Assembly (NCBI GenBank): GCA_023399815.1
Contig: JAEWOJ010000160.1
Location: 1 to 24,829, forward strand
Direction of reading: 5' to 3'
Length of the DNA stretch: 24,829 bases
Source of the DNA: Pseudomonadota bacterium
Lineage (GTDB): Bacteria > Pseudomonadota > Gammaproteobacteria > Xanthomonadales > Xanthomonadaceae
Position numbers and translations under genes: made by a program. This document shows positions 6,401 to 15,067 of the stretch, in pieces. A model generated the notes under the pieces. The model was given only the letters and a program-made list of their open reading frames with translations, ran no database searches and had not been told where the DNA came from. Each line of letters begins with the position of its first letter. Position 1 is the stretch's first letter.

Positions 6401-9400
6401 CAGGCCGCCTGCACGATATGCAGCGCCCTCGGGTTGCGCCACGTCGCCAGCAGCGCCGCCTCGCGGGCCTTGGCCTCGTGCAGGTGCGCTTCCTTGACGT
6501 GGCCGTAGCCGCGGATGTGCTCGGGGATGCTGGCGATGTCCACCGCCAGCGCCAGCCGCTGCGCGTCCAGCGAAGCCAGCAGTTCCTGCAGGGTCTGCTC
6601 GTAGTCGGCGATCAGCTGGCGCTCGCCGCGGCGTTCGGCGGTATGGCCGAAGATGTCGAAACGGCCGCCGCGCAGGAACTTCAGCTTCGCCAGCAGGCCG
6701 AAGGCCTTGAACATCCACGGGCCGTATTCCTTCTTCTGCAGCCGGCCCTGCTCGTCGCGCTTGGCCAGCAGCGGCGGCGCCAGGTGGAAACGCACCTGGT
6801 AGTCGCCCTCGAACTGCTGCTGCACGCGCTTGAGGAAGTCGCCACTGCTGTACAGGCGGGCCACCTCGTACTCGTCCTTGTAGGCCATCAGCTTGAAGAA
6901 GTAGCGCGCCACCGCCTCGGTCAGCGCGGTGCTGCCCGGCGCGACACGCTGCTCGGCCTTGCGCACCGCGTCCACCAGCTGGCGGTAGCGGGTGGCGTAG
7001 GCGGTGTCCTGGTAGTCGATCAGGAAGGCGCTGCGGCGGGCGATCAGCTCGTCCAGCGAGCGCGACAGGCGCGCGTCGTCCAGCGTGGCGAAGGTGACGT
7101 CGCCCGGATGCGCGTCGTTGGCCGGCAGGCCGCGCACTTCCGGCTCGTTGCCGGGGTTGCGCGGCGCCGACGGCGCGCCGGCCTCGCTGCCTTCCCATTC
7201 GCCCGGCGGCAGTTCGCGCAGCGTGCCCGGGGTGCGCTCGGCCTCGGTGGGCGCGTTGCGCACCAGCCCGGCGGCCTGCTGCACCGCCTGCGGATCGATC
7301 GCGGCCAGGCGCCCCCAGGCGAAGGCCTGCCTGTTCATCTCGATGGCGGCGCCGTTGAGCTCGATGGCGCGCATCAGCGCTTCCAGCGACAGCGGCACCA
7401 GGCCCTGCTGCCAGGCGAAGCCGAGGATGAACAGGTTGGTGGCCAGGGCGTCGCCGAGCAGCGCGGTGGCCAGCTGGGTGGCGTCGAGCAGGATCGGGTC
7501 GCGTCCGCCCAGTGCCACCTTCACCCCGGCGATGATGTCGGCGGCCGGGAACTGCATGTCCGGGTGGGTGGTGAAGGTGCCCGGCATCGCCTCGTAGGTG
7601 TTGAGCACGACCTGCGAGCGCTCGCCGCGCACCTTGGACAGCGCCCAGTAGTCGTTGACCACCACCATGTCGCAGCCCAGCACCAGGTCGGCCTCGCCGG
7701 CGGCGATGCGCACGGCGTGGATGTCGGCCGGGGTATTGGCGATGCGGATGTGGGTGGTGACCGCGCCGCCCTTCTGCGCCAGGCCGGTCTGGTCGAGCAC
7801 GGTCGCGCCCTTGCCCTCCAGGTGCCCGGCCATGCCCAGCAGCGCGCCGATGGTGACCACGCCGGTGCCGCCGACGCCGGTGATCAGGATGTTCCAGGGT
7901 TGCGCCAGGTCGCTGCGGAACACCGGGTCGGGCAAGTTGTCGAGCAGGCTGGCGGCCTCGCTCCTGCTGCCCTTGCGCGGCTGGCCGCCATGCACGGTGA
8001 CGAAGCTCGGGCAGAAGCCCGTGGTGCAGGTGAAGTCCTTGTTGCAGTTGGACTGGTCGATCTCGCGCTTGCGCCCGAACTCGGTCTCCTTCGGCAGCAC
8101 CGACACGCAGAAGCTCTTCTGCCCGCAGTCGCCGCAGCCTTCGCAGACCAGCGAGTTGATCATGGTGCGCTTGGGCGGATCGACCAGCTTGCCGCGCTTG
8201 CGGCGGCGGCGTTTCTCGGTGGCGCAGGTCTGCTCGTAGATCAGGATGCTGGTGCCCTTCACCGTGCGCAGGTGCTTCTGCACCGCGTCCAGTTCGGCGC
8301 GGTCGTGGAATTCCACCTCATGCGGGAACTCGTGGCGGCGCAGTTTCCACTTGGCGATGTCGTCGGACAGCAGCACGATGGTGTACACGCCTTCGGCGCG
8401 CATCTGCTGCGCGATCTGCGGCACCGTCAGGGTGCCGTCCACCGGCTGGCCGCCGGTCATCGCCACCGCGTCGTTGTAGAGGATCTTGTAGGTGATGTTG
8501 ACGCCGGCGGCGATGGCCTGGCGGATCGCCAGCGAGCCGCTGTGGAAATAGGTGCCGTCGCCGAGGTTCTGGAACACGTGCTCGGTATCGGTGAACGGCG
8601 CCTGCCCGGCCCAGGTGACGCCTTCGCCGCCCATGTGGGTGAAGGTGTCGGTGTCGCGGTCCATCCACGTCACCATGTAGTGGCAGCCGATGCCGGCCAG
8701 CGCCCGCGAGCCGTCCGGCACGTTGGTGGAGGTGTTGTGCGGGCAGCCGGAGCAGTAGTGCGGCACGCGCGGGAACTGCGCGCGCGGCAAAGCCATTTCC
8801 GCTTCCTTCTCGTCCATCCAGCGCAGGCGCTGCTCGATGGACTCCGTGTTGATCGAGCTTGACTGAAGCAGGCGCTGGACGCGACGGCCGATCACGCCGG
8901 CAATGGTGGCCGGGGTCAGTTCGCCGGTCGAAGGCAGGATCCACTCGCCCTGCTCGTCGTACTTGCCGACGATGGACGGGCGCGCGCCCCAGCTGGCCGG
9001 CCAGTTGTAGAAGTACTCCTTCATCTGCCGCTCGATGAAGGCCTTCTTCTCCTCCACCACGACGATGTCTTCCAGCCCGCGCGCGAACGCGCCGATGCCC
9101 TGCGGCTCCAGCGGCCAGGTCATGCCGACCTTGTAGACGCGGATGCCGATCTCGGCGCAGGCCTGCGCGTCCAGGCCGAGGTATTCCAGCGCCTGCAATA
9201 CGTCGAGGTAGCTCTTGCCGGTGGTGACGATGCCCAGCCGCGCGCGCGGGCTGTCCATCACCACCTTGTCGATGCCGTTGGCGCGGGCGAAGGCCTGCGC
9301 CGCCTTCACCGCGTAGCGGTGCAGGCGCATTTCCTGCTCCATCGGCGGGTCCGGCCAGCGGATGTTGAGGCCGGCCGGCGGCATCTCGAAGTCCTCCGGC

Positions 9401-10125
9401 AGGACGATCCGGCGTGCGAACGGGTTCACGTCCACCGAAGCCGAGGACTCCACCGTCTCGGCGATCGTCTTGAAGCCGATCCAGCGGCCGGTGTAGCGGC
9501 TCATCGCCCAGCCGACCAGGCCCATGTCGAGGATGTCCTGCACGCCGGCCGGGTTCAGCACCGGCATCATCGCGCTGACGAACTCGTCCTCGCTGCCGTG
9601 CGGCAGGGTCGAGCTGCGGCAGGCATGGTCGTCGGCGGCCAGCGCCAGCACGCCACCGTGCTTCGAGGTGCCGGCGGCGTTGGCGTGCTTGAACACGTCG
9701 CCGCAGCGGTCCACGCCCGGGCCCTTGCCGTACCACATGCCGAACACGCCATCGACGTTGGCGCCGGGGAACAGGTTGGCCTGCTGCGTGCCCCACACCA
9801 TCGTCGCGCCCAGGTCCTCGTTGAGGCCGGGCACGAACTTCACCTTCGCCGCCTCCAGGTGCCTGCGCGCGCGCCACAGCTCCAGGTCGAAGCCGCCCAG
9901 CGGCGAGCCGCGGTAGCCGCTGACGAAGCCGGCGGTGTTCAGCCCGGCGGCAAGGTCGCGCTGCTGCTGCATCAATGGCAGCCGCACCAGCGCCTGCACC
10001 CCGCTCAGGTAGATGCGGCCGTCGGTGCGGGTGTACTTGTGCTCCAGCGTGTAATCGCGGTCGCGTACCCCGATCAGCGGGTCGTTGGCGGAAGCGGGCG
10101 AGGTGAGTTCGGCGGTACTGGTCAT
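6400..10125 (-). CDS. Fused indolepyruvate ferredoxin oxidoreductase
   Basis: The product has 1241 residues and fuses the IorA- and IorB-type parts of 2-oxoacid:ferredoxin oxidoreductases. These enzymes use TPP and iron-sulphur clusters to oxidatively decarboxylate aryl pyruvates to acyl-CoA during aromatic amino acid breakdown. The order is an N-terminal pyrimidine-binding domain (GYRGSPLGGFD at about 70), the TPP pyrophosphate region with GDG at residues 522-524 followed by NDAVAMTGGQPVDG, a Cys-rich segment at about 655-710 (CEGCGDC and further Cys residues) able to hold an Fe-S cluster, the gamma-type nucleotide-binding domain (GVGGTGVVTIGALLG at about 750), and a C-terminal DUF6537-like region to the end. 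The start at 10125 precedes the conserved DRDYTLEHKYT segment. A TACAAT box with an upstream TGG lies about 67 bases before it. It is single-gene, divergent from the TPR gene. Confidence 0.93.
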   Translation of the reverse strand: MTSTAELTSPASANDPLIGVRDRDYTLEHKYTRTDGRIYLSGVQALVRLPLMQQQRDLAAGLNTAGFVSGYRGSPLGGFDLELWRARRHLEAAKVKFVPGLNEDLGATMVWGTQQANLFPGANVDGVFGMWYGKGPGVDRCGDVFKHANAAGTSKHGGVLALAADDHACRSSTLPHGSEDEFVSAMMPVLNPAGVQDILDMGLVGWAMSRYTGRWIGFKTIAETVESSASVDVNPFARRIVLPEDFEMPPAGLNIRWPDPPMEQEMRLHRYAVKAAQAFARANGIDKVVMDSPRARLGIVTTGKSYLDVLQALEYLGLDAQACAEIGIRVYKVGMTWPLEPQGIGAFARGLEDIVVVEEKKAFIERQMKEYFYNWPASWGARPSIVGKYDEQGEWILPSTGELTPATIAGVIGRRVQRLLQSSSINTESIEQRLRWMDEKEAEMALPRAQFPRVPHYCSGCPHNTSTNVPDGSRALAGIGCHYMVTWMDRDTDTFTHMGGEGVTWAGQAPFTDTEHVFQNLGDGTYFHSGSLAIRQAIAAGVNITYKILYNDAVAMTGGQPVDGTLTVPQIAQQMRAEGVYTIVLLSDDIAKWKLRRHEFPHEVEFHDRAELDAVQKHLRTVKGTSILIYEQTCATEKRRRRKRGKLVDPPKRTMINSLVCEGCGDCGQKSFCVSVLPKETEFGRKREIDQSNCNKDFTCTTGFCPSFVTVHGGQPRKGSRSEAASLLDNLPDPVFRSDLAQPWNILITGVGGTGVVTIGALLGMAGHLEGKGATVLDQTGLAQKGGAVTTHIRIANTPADIHAVRIAAGEADLVLGCDMVVVNDYWALSKVRGERSQVVLNTYEAMPGTFTTHPDMQFPAADIIAGVKVALGGRDPILLDATQLATALLGDALATNLFILGFAWQQGLVPLSLEALMRAIELNGAAIEMNRQAFAWGRLAAIDPQAVQQAAGLVRNAPTEAERTPGTLRELPPGEWEGSEAGAPSAPRNPGNEPEVRGLPANDAHPGDVTFATLDDARLSRSLDELIARRSAFLIDYQDTAYATRYRQLVDAVRKAEQRVAPGSTALTEAVARYFFKLMAYKDEYEVARLYSSGDFLKRVQQQFEGDYQVRFHLAPPLLAKRDEQGRLQKKEYGPWMFKAFGLLAKLKFLRGGRFDIFGHTAERRGERQLIADYEQTLQELLASLDAQRLALAVDIASIPEHIRGYGHVKEAHLHEAKAREAALLATWRNPRALHIVQAA

Positions 10126-10191
10126 GGCTGGCCCATTGCAGGAACGGCTGGCATCCGCTGCTGCGCCAGGGCGGCGCGCACGCGGCCGGCG

Positions 10192-10200
10192 ATTGTACCA
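10192..10200 (-). promoter_or_regulatory. Predicted extended -10 promoter of the oxidoreductase gene
   Basis: On the minus strand TGGTACAAT is an extended -10 element (TGn plus TACAAT) in an otherwise very GC-rich gap. It would give a leader of roughly 60 bases. No recognisable -35 box stands 17 bases upstream, consistent with reliance on the extended element. Confidence 0.5.
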
Positions 10201-10317
10201 GCGCGGGTTTTTGCGCCTGCCGCCGCCCGCTGTCGCCCGCCGGTGCGGACTCGCGGATGGCGGGCCAAGCGGTTAGGATCGGCTCCTTGCTGGAAGCTGA
10301 ACGATGGGGATTGCAAC

Positions 10318-10956
10318 ATGCAAGTGATAAAGGGCGTGATCGGCGGCCTGTTGCTGCTGGCGAGCCTGTTCTGTGCGACGGCGTCGGCGCAGGGGTTGCC
10401 GAAGATCGCCGAGTTCTATTTCGACGACGACACCGCAGCCAGGCCCATCCAGGCCCTGCCGCCGGAGCAGCCGGGGCTGGTCGACCAGTTGATGAAGCTG
10501 CGCGAGCGCGGCCGCAAGAGCGTGGAGGCCACGGTCCAGCTGGCCAGCATCGCCTACGCCGAGGACCGCGTGGACCTGGCAGCCAAGCTCTACCAGGAAG
10601 CGCTGAAGTCGGTGTCCGAGAACTCGCTGCAGTCGCGCGGCATCCGCTGGAACCAGGCCTGGGACCTGTACCGCCACGGCGACGCCGAGGAGGCCCTGGC
10701 GCTGTGGGCGCAGGCGGCCGGCGGCACGCGCGGCAACGCCAGCTGGGCGCCGCCGACGCTGGCCCTGGCGCTGTGGACGCTAGGCCGCAAGGACGAAGCG
10801 CGGGAGTGGTACGCGGCGGCGGTGCGCACCGAGCCGGAACTGTGGAACGACCCGGCGCGCTTCCCGCAGCTGCTGCCGCAGTGGAAGGACGAGGAACGCG
10901 CGCGGCTGGCCGAAGTGCAGCAGGCTTGGGCGGCGAGTCCGCCGGCCTGGCCATGA
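10318..10956 (+). CDS. Secreted tetratricopeptide-repeat protein
   Basis: The product has 212 residues. A Sec signal peptide covers residues 1-24, with a long Leu-rich core and a likely ASA/Q cleavage site, so it is periplasmic or surface-exposed. From about residue 60 there are TPR-like helix pairs, such as AYAEDRVDLAAKLYQEAL, YRHGDAEEALALWAQAA and WTLGRKDEAREWYAAAV, each with the small/large residue spacing of TPRs. TPRs bind partner proteins; no partner or enzymatic function is indicated. The ATG at 10318 follows GGGG at a normal distance and starts the signal peptide; the much longer in-frame extension to the left is antisense to the oxidoreductase gene. A 7-bp hairpin follows the gene. 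No specific family recognised. Confidence 0.8.
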   Translation: MQVIKGVIGGLLLLASLFCATASAQGLPKIAEFYFDDDTAARPIQALPPEQPGLVDQLMKLRERGRKSVEATVQLASIAYAEDRVDLAAKLYQEALKSVSENSLQSRGIRWNQAWDLYRHGDAEEALALWAQAAGGTRGNASWAPPTLALALWTLGRKDEAREWYAAAVRTEPELWNDPARFPQLLPQWKDEERARLAEVQQAWAASPPAWP

Positions 10957-10980
10957 CGCGCGCCGCCTGAACGCTTGAAG

Positions 10981-10999
10981 CCCGCCGCCGTCCGGCGGG
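10981..10999 (+). terminator. Hairpin after the TPR gene
   Basis: CCCGCCG (10981-10987) pairs with CGGCGGG (10993-10999) over a 5-base loop, 25 bases after the stop. No U run follows, so this is a candidate only. Confidence 0.35.
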
Positions 11000-11064
11000 T
11001 GCCGGTGTCATGACAGGGCGGGAGGATGCGCCCACGGTTCTTGGATCGACCAAGGAGCGGGACG

Positions 11065-12201
11065 ATGAAGCGTCGGATGGGAGTGTGGGCGTTGCCGTTC
11101 CTGCTGGCGGCCTGCTGCATGTCGGGCATCCACCGGGATTTCACCCAGTCGTTCGTGGACGCCAACCGCGGCCTCGACGACGGCGCGTGGGCGGCGGCGT
11201 ATTCCCCCGAGATGAAGCTGCTGGCCGTTGGCCGCGATTCGGGCCGGCTGGAACTGTGGGACGCCAGCAGGCCCGACAGGCGGATCGCGGTGCAGGCCCA
11301 TGAGCTGCGCACCCAGGGCTTCGCCTTCGGCCCCGAGGACGGCATCGTCATCACCCGGTCGGCCAGCGGCAACATCGACGTCGGCGACATCGTCCAGCTC
11401 GAGAACGGGCCGAAGGTCTGGGACGCGCGCAGCGGCGAGCTGCTGCACGCCTTCCGCGAACCCGACTGGTTGCCCGGCGCGGTGTCGGCCACGCCGCTGC
11501 GCGGCCTGTACCTGCTGGCCAGCGACGACGAACTGCGCATCTACGACCACGCCAGGCGCGCGCTGGCCGGCGAGCCGCTGCGGCTGCGGCAGGACGGCGG
11601 CATCACCTGCATCGACTGGGACAAGGCATCCGGCCTGATCGCGGTCGGCACCGACAAGGGCGTGGTCCTGCTGCTCAGGCTGCACCGCGACGCGGCGGGG
11701 CCGCGGCTGGAGATCGTGGACCGTCACGCCCTGCACGAACCGGGACCGCGCAACGACCTGCTTGCGGTGATGCTGCTGGACAAGGGCACCCGGCTGGTCA
11801 CGGTGCAGCATTCGCCCGAACGGGCGCGGGCGCTGCGCGACGAGGTGCCGCCGCTGTACCGCGGGCTGCAGCACGAGACCGTGCGCTGGAACCTGGCTGG
11901 CTGGCAGCGCGAGCACGTGTATTCCAGCTCGCTGGTGGGCGTGCACCAGGCCGGCTTCACCCGCGGCGAGGACTGGCTGGTGCTGGCCGGCGTGGCCGGC
12001 GGCACCGCGCGGATCGAGGGCAAGATCGAGCTGGTGGACCTGCGCAGCGGCGTGGCCTGGCTCTACAAGGCCAACACCACCCACGCCACCGGGGTGCTGC
12101 TGCCCGCCGCGCGCGAGGGGCTGGTGCTGGGCAGCGGCCGCGCCACCCGTGTCAGGTACCTGGACCAGGCCGACAGCGTGCCGTGGTCGGCGCCGCGCTG
12201 A
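11065..12201 (+). CDS. WD40-like beta-propeller lipoprotein
   Basis: The product has 378 residues. The N-terminus MKRRMGVWALPFLLAACC has a basic start, a hydrophobic core and a lipobox (LAAC, Cys17 as the modified residue), so it is probably a lipoprotein anchored in the envelope. The rest has repeats with WD40 character: VGRDSGRLELWDA at about 55-65, GPKVWDARSGELLHAF, LLASDDELRIYDHARR and IAVGTDKGVVLLLRL. This suggests a propeller acting as a scaffold; no enzyme motif is visible. ATG 11065 is preceded by AAGGAG 7 bases upstream, an ideal ribosome site; an in-frame ATG at 11026 lacks signal character. It follows the TPR gene on the same strand, and the two may act together at the envelope, but a hairpin separates them. 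Family not identified further. Confidence 0.82.
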   Translation: MKRRMGVWALPFLLAACCMSGIHRDFTQSFVDANRGLDDGAWAAAYSPEMKLLAVGRDSGRLELWDASRPDRRIAVQAHELRTQGFAFGPEDGIVITRSASGNIDVGDIVQLENGPKVWDARSGELLHAFREPDWLPGAVSATPLRGLYLLASDDELRIYDHARRALAGEPLRLRQDGGITCIDWDKASGLIAVGTDKGVVLLLRLHRDAAGPRLEIVDRHALHEPGPRNDLLAVMLLDKGTRLVTVQHSPERARALRDEVPPLYRGLQHETVRWNLAGWQREHVYSSSLVGVHQAGFTRGEDWLVLAGVAGGTARIEGKIELVDLRSGVAWLYKANTTHATGVLLPAAREGLVLGSGRATRVRYLDQADSVPWSAPR

Positions 12202-12208
12202 GCGCGGC
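12192..12208 (+). terminator. Hairpin with the stop codon as its loop
   Basis: GCCGCGC (12192-12198) and GCGCGGC (12202-12208) form a perfect 7-bp stem whose 3-base loop is the TGA stop of the WD40-like gene. It lies 18 bases before the end of the convergent AAA+ gene and may help separate the two transcripts. There is no U tract. Confidence 0.4.
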
Positions 12209-12226
12209 CCGGTTCGACGGCCTGGC

Positions 12227-13708
12227 TCAATCCGCGGACACCGTGCGCCCACGCGCCCAGTCGCGCAGCGCCTGCACCTGCTCGGCCATCAGCACCGACA
12301 GCGGCCGGGTGCTGCGGATCTCGGCCATCAGCAGCTCGGTGTCCAGCGGCCGGCGCTCGGCATGCGCGGCGTACAGGCCGGCGACCACCGCCTGTTCGAT
12401 CTCGGCGCCGGAGAAGCCGTCGGCCGCCGCCGCCAGCGCCGGCAGCGCGAATGCCTCCGCGTCCAGCCCGCGCTTGCCCAGGTGCAGGCGCAGCAGCTCC
12501 ACGCGGGTGTCCGGCGTGGGCAGGTCGACGAAGAAGATCTCGTCGAAGCGGCCCTTGCGCAGCAGTTCGGCCGGCAGTTCGTGCACCTGGTTGGCGGTGG
12601 CGACGATGAACACCGGCGCCTTGCGCTCGGCCATCCAGGTCAGCAGGTAGCCCAGCACCCGGCGCGAGACGCCGCCGTCCTCGCCGCTGCTGGCCAGGCC
12701 CTTCTCGATCTCGTCGATCCACAGCACGCACGGCGCCAGCTGCTCGGCCGAGGCCAGCGCCTGGCGCAGGTTGTTCTCGGTCTCGCCGTGGTACTTGTTG
12801 TAGAGCGTGCCGAAGTCCAGCCGCAGCAGCGGCACGCCGAAACCGGCGGCGGTGGCCTTGGCCAGCATCGACTTGCCGCAGCCCTGCACGCCAAGCAGCA
12901 GCATGCCGCGCGGCGGGTCCAGCCCGGGCGGCGCATCGCCGGCGACGAACACCGCGCGGCGCTGCTCGATCCAGCGCTTGAGCCGGGCGGCGCCGGCCAC
13001 CTCGCCGAAGCGCGCGCTGTCGTATTCGTAGTGCAGGTGGCCGCTGCGGTTGAGCAGCTCGAACTTCAGCTTCGCCAGCTGCGGCAGGTCGTCGGCGCGC
13101 AGCGCGCCATCGCCGTAGATCAGCTGGCGGGCGATGCGGCGCGCATCGGTCAGGCTCAGGCCCTGCAGGTTGCGCAGGATCTGCCGCACCGCGTCCTGGT
13201 CCACCTCCACGCGGCGCCCGCCATGCTCGCTGGCATAGGCGGCCGCTTCCTCGCGCAGCATCTTCAGCAGCGCATTGGCGTCGGGCAGGCGCGGGTTGAA
13301 GCGGGTGGCCAGCGCTTCCAGTTCGGCCGGCAGCTCGACCTTGGCGCCGACCAGCACCAGCACGTGCGGCTGGCTGTGGCGGCGCTGGACGATGTCGCGC
13401 AGCAGGCGCTGGTGGCTGGCGTAGCCCAGGTAGGGGTGGAAATCGAGCAGCAGGTAGATGCCGCGCTGGTCGGCCTCCTGGACCATGCGCAGCGCCGAAC
13501 TGGCATCGGGCGGGCCGACGGCCTCGTCCTCGCGGTCCATGTCGATGCGGCGCAGCCCTTCGGTGATCGACCAGCGGTACAGCGCCCGCCATACGTTCAT
13601 CAACGCCTGCCGGAACAGGTCGACGATCCGCGCCTCGTCCGGGGTCTCGATGACGATCAACGGCGTGTTGGCGCGGATCAGCGCGGTCAGGTCCTGCAGT
13701 TCGCTCAT
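12227..13708 (-). CDS. Ycf46-like AAA+ ATPase
   Basis: The product has 493 residues. The N-terminal half (about 1-240) begins SELQDLTALIRANTPLIVIETPDE and resembles the N-terminal region of Ycf46-type AAA proteins. The C-terminal half is a classical AAA+ module: Walker A GVQGCGKS at 273-280, Walker B VLWIDEIE at about 327-334, a sensor-1 VATAN, an RKGRFDEIFF arginine-finger region, and a C-terminal lid (GFSGAEIEQAV). All catalytic residues look intact. The role of Ycf46-like ATPases in proteobacteria is poorly defined. ATG 13708 is preceded by GGAG about 9 bases upstream; the frame continues to 13762 but that extension is promoter sequence. It is divergent from the ParA-like gene with 122 bases between starts, and may share control with it. 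Confidence 0.88.
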   Translation of the reverse strand: MSELQDLTALIRANTPLIVIETPDEARIVDLFRQALMNVWRALYRWSITEGLRRIDMDREDEAVGPPDASSALRMVQEADQRGIYLLLDFHPYLGYASHQRLLRDIVQRRHSQPHVLVLVGAKVELPAELEALATRFNPRLPDANALLKMLREEAAAYASEHGGRRVEVDQDAVRQILRNLQGLSLTDARRIARQLIYGDGALRADDLPQLAKLKFELLNRSGHLHYEYDSARFGEVAGAARLKRWIEQRRAVFVAGDAPPGLDPPRGMLLLGVQGCGKSMLAKATAAGFGVPLLRLDFGTLYNKYHGETENNLRQALASAEQLAPCVLWIDEIEKGLASSGEDGGVSRRVLGYLLTWMAERKAPVFIVATANQVHELPAELLRKGRFDEIFFVDLPTPDTRVELLRLHLGKRGLDAEAFALPALAAAADGFSGAEIEQAVVAGLYAAHAERRPLDTELLMAEIRSTRPLSVLMAEQVQALRDWARGRTVSAD

Positions 13709-13771
13709 GGGGGCTCCGGCGCCAGGGCCGCCAAGATAGCAAAGCGGCGCGGCATTCCTCACATGCCGACT

Positions 13772-13793
13772 ACCGCCGCCGTCGCGCGGCGGT
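13772..13793. promoter_or_regulatory. 8-bp inverted repeat in the AAA+/ParA divergent region
   Basis: ACCGCCGC (13772-13779) and GCGGCGGT (13786-13793) are perfect inverted copies with a 6-base spacer, 37 bases before the parA-like ATG and 63 bases before the AAA+ ATG. It could be an operator for one or both genes, but GC-rich sequence generates such repeats easily. Confidence 0.3.
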
Positions 13794-13830
13794 GTACGCT
13801 GCGGGCAGTCCCGCGCAAAACGAGGCGTGC

Positions 13831-14463
13831 ATGAAGACGATCCTGGTGGCCGGCTCCAAGGGCGGTGTGGGAAAGACCACCATCGCCACCCATCTGGCCG
13901 CGCATTCGGCGCTGGCCGGGCAGGCCACGGCCATCGCCGATGCCGACCCGCAGGGTTCCAGCACGCGCTGGGCCGAGCGCCGCGCGATGCTGGACAGCGC
14001 CGTGCTGCCGATCGACGTGCACCGCAGGAAGAACTGGGAAAAGCTCGTTCCCGACGGCACCGAGCAACTGATCATCGACGCGCCGGCCGGCGCCTACGCC
14101 GAGGACCTGGAGCGCTTCCTCGACGTGGCCGACGCCATCGTGGTGCCGGTGCTGCCCTCGGCGCTGGACATCGAGGCCATCGTCGGTTTCCTGAACAGTC
14201 TGTCCAAGGTCAAGCGCGTGCATTCGCGCGCGCTGCCGGTGGGCCTGGTGCTCAATCGCACCAAGCCGTGGACGCAGACGTCGCAGCAGGCGCAGCAGAT
14301 GCTGGCGCAATGGCCCTACGAGGTGGTCGCGCAGTTGCGCGACAGCCAGAGCTACGTGGTCATGGTCGGCATGGGCCGCAGCCTGTTCGATTACCACTCC
14401 GCCCAGGTCCGCGAGCATCAGCAGGACTGGGAGCCGCTTCTGAAATGGTTGAACAAGGTCTGA
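13831..14463 (+). CDS. ParA/Soj-like Walker-type ATPase without ParB
   Basis: The product has 210 residues. The deviant Walker A motif KGGVGKTT is at residues 10-17, with the signature lysine (Lys10), followed by a DADPQGSSTRW motif and a Walker B-like LIIDAPAG, all typical of ParA/MinD ATPases that dimerise on DNA or surfaces. It is shorter than chromosomal ParA (about 260) and there is no parB gene or evident parS site nearby, so it probably positions something other than the chromosome. ATG 13831 has GAGG 5 bases upstream and begins directly with the MKTILVAGSKGG strand. It is 19 bases from the SixA-type gene on the same strand, so the pair is probably an operon, and it is divergent from the AAA+ ATPase. 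Confidence 0.88.
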   Translation: MKTILVAGSKGGVGKTTIATHLAAHSALAGQATAIADADPQGSSTRWAERRAMLDSAVLPIDVHRRKNWEKLVPDGTEQLIIDAPAGAYAEDLERFLDVADAIVVPVLPSALDIEAIVGFLNSLSKVKRVHSRALPVGLVLNRTKPWTQTSQQAQQMLAQWPYEVVAQLRDSQSYVVMVGMGRSLFDYHSAQVREHQQDWEPLLKWLNKV

Positions 14464-14482
14464 CCCGGAGCACTTGCCCATC

Positions 14483-14959
14483 ATGCGTGAACTGATCCTG
14501 CTGCGACATGCCCATGCCGAACCGGCCGAGAACGGCCTGGCCGACATCGACCGCCCCCTTTCCCCGCATGGCCTGGCCGAGGCCGAGGCGGCCGGCCGCT
14601 GGCTGCAGGAGCAGCGGCTGGTGCCGGACCGGGTGCTGTGCTCACCGGCGCGGCGCGCGCGGGAGACCCTGGAGGCGGTGCTGTCGCTGACCGGCTACGT
14701 CGAGCAGCGGCTGGAGGAACGCGTCTACGAGGCCACGCCGGGCACCCTGGCCGCGCTGGTGGACGATCACCGCGAGGTCGAGCGCCTGCTGGTGGTCGGC
14801 CACAACCCGGGCCTGGAGCGGCTGGTGGCGCTGATGCACAGCGGACAGTCCGGCGACTACCGCGGCATGCCCACCGCTTCGGTGGCGGTGCTGTCGCTGC
14901 CGATGGAGGCGGCCATCGAACCGGGCATCGCCCGCCTGGCGGCGTTCTGGTGGCCTTGA
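14483..14959 (+). CDS. sixA: SixA-type histidine phosphatase
   Basis: The product has 158 residues and is a branch-2-like small member of the histidine phosphatase superfamily. The catalytic LLRHAHAEP gives Arg8 and His9, a second Arg lies in the SPARRARET segment, and the second histidine is His107 in VVGHNPG. The third residue of the usual RHG is Ala here, which the family tolerates. E. coli SixA removes phosphate from histidine phosphotransfer proteins such as ArcB and PTS components; by length and layout this is the closest match, but the target is not known. ATG 14483 is preferred to an in-frame TTG at 14474, because GGAG at 14467-14470 is too close to the TTG. It is likely co-transcribed with the ParA-like gene. 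Confidence 0.85.
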   Translation: MRELILLRHAHAEPAENGLADIDRPLSPHGLAEAEAAGRWLQEQRLVPDRVLCSPARRARETLEAVLSLTGYVEQRLEERVYEATPGTLAALVDDHREVERLLVVGHNPGLERLVALMHSGQSGDYRGMPTASVAVLSLPMEAAIEPGIARLAAFWWP

Positions 14960-14974
14960 GCCCGCGTCCGCGAT

Positions 14975-14990
14975 CCATCGCAGGCGATGG
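14975..14990 (+). terminator. Short hairpin after sixA
   Basis: CCATCGC (14975-14981) and GCGATGG (14984-14990) are perfect inverted copies 16 bases after the stop, with only 2 bases between, so the usable stem is about 6 bp. There is no U run. A candidate 3-prime structure only; nothing else is seen in the gap to the YceI gene. Confidence 0.3.
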
Positions 14991-15067
14991 CCGTTGGCCC
15001 GTGGCGGGCGAGGGCCGCCGTTTGCGGAAGGACCGGCGCGACGGGATCGTGGGCAGGGACTGAGCGC

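Noticed and set aside
6275..7198. N-terminal extension of hipB to give a 474-residue protein
   Set aside because: The extra residues come from another frame of the oxidoreductase gene and from the promoter/operator region. The XRE domain starts cleanly after ATG 6274.
8318..11053. A 911-codon minus-strand frame across the oxidoreductase start
   Set aside because: It is an alternative frame of the oxidoreductase gene, very rich in Arg/Pro/Ala, with no domain. The real frame has complete TPP and nucleotide-binding motifs.
13709..13830. parS site for the ParA-like protein
   Set aside because: No TGTTNCACGTGAAACA-like 16-mer is present. The only inverted repeat is GC-rich and different, and there is no ParB gene.
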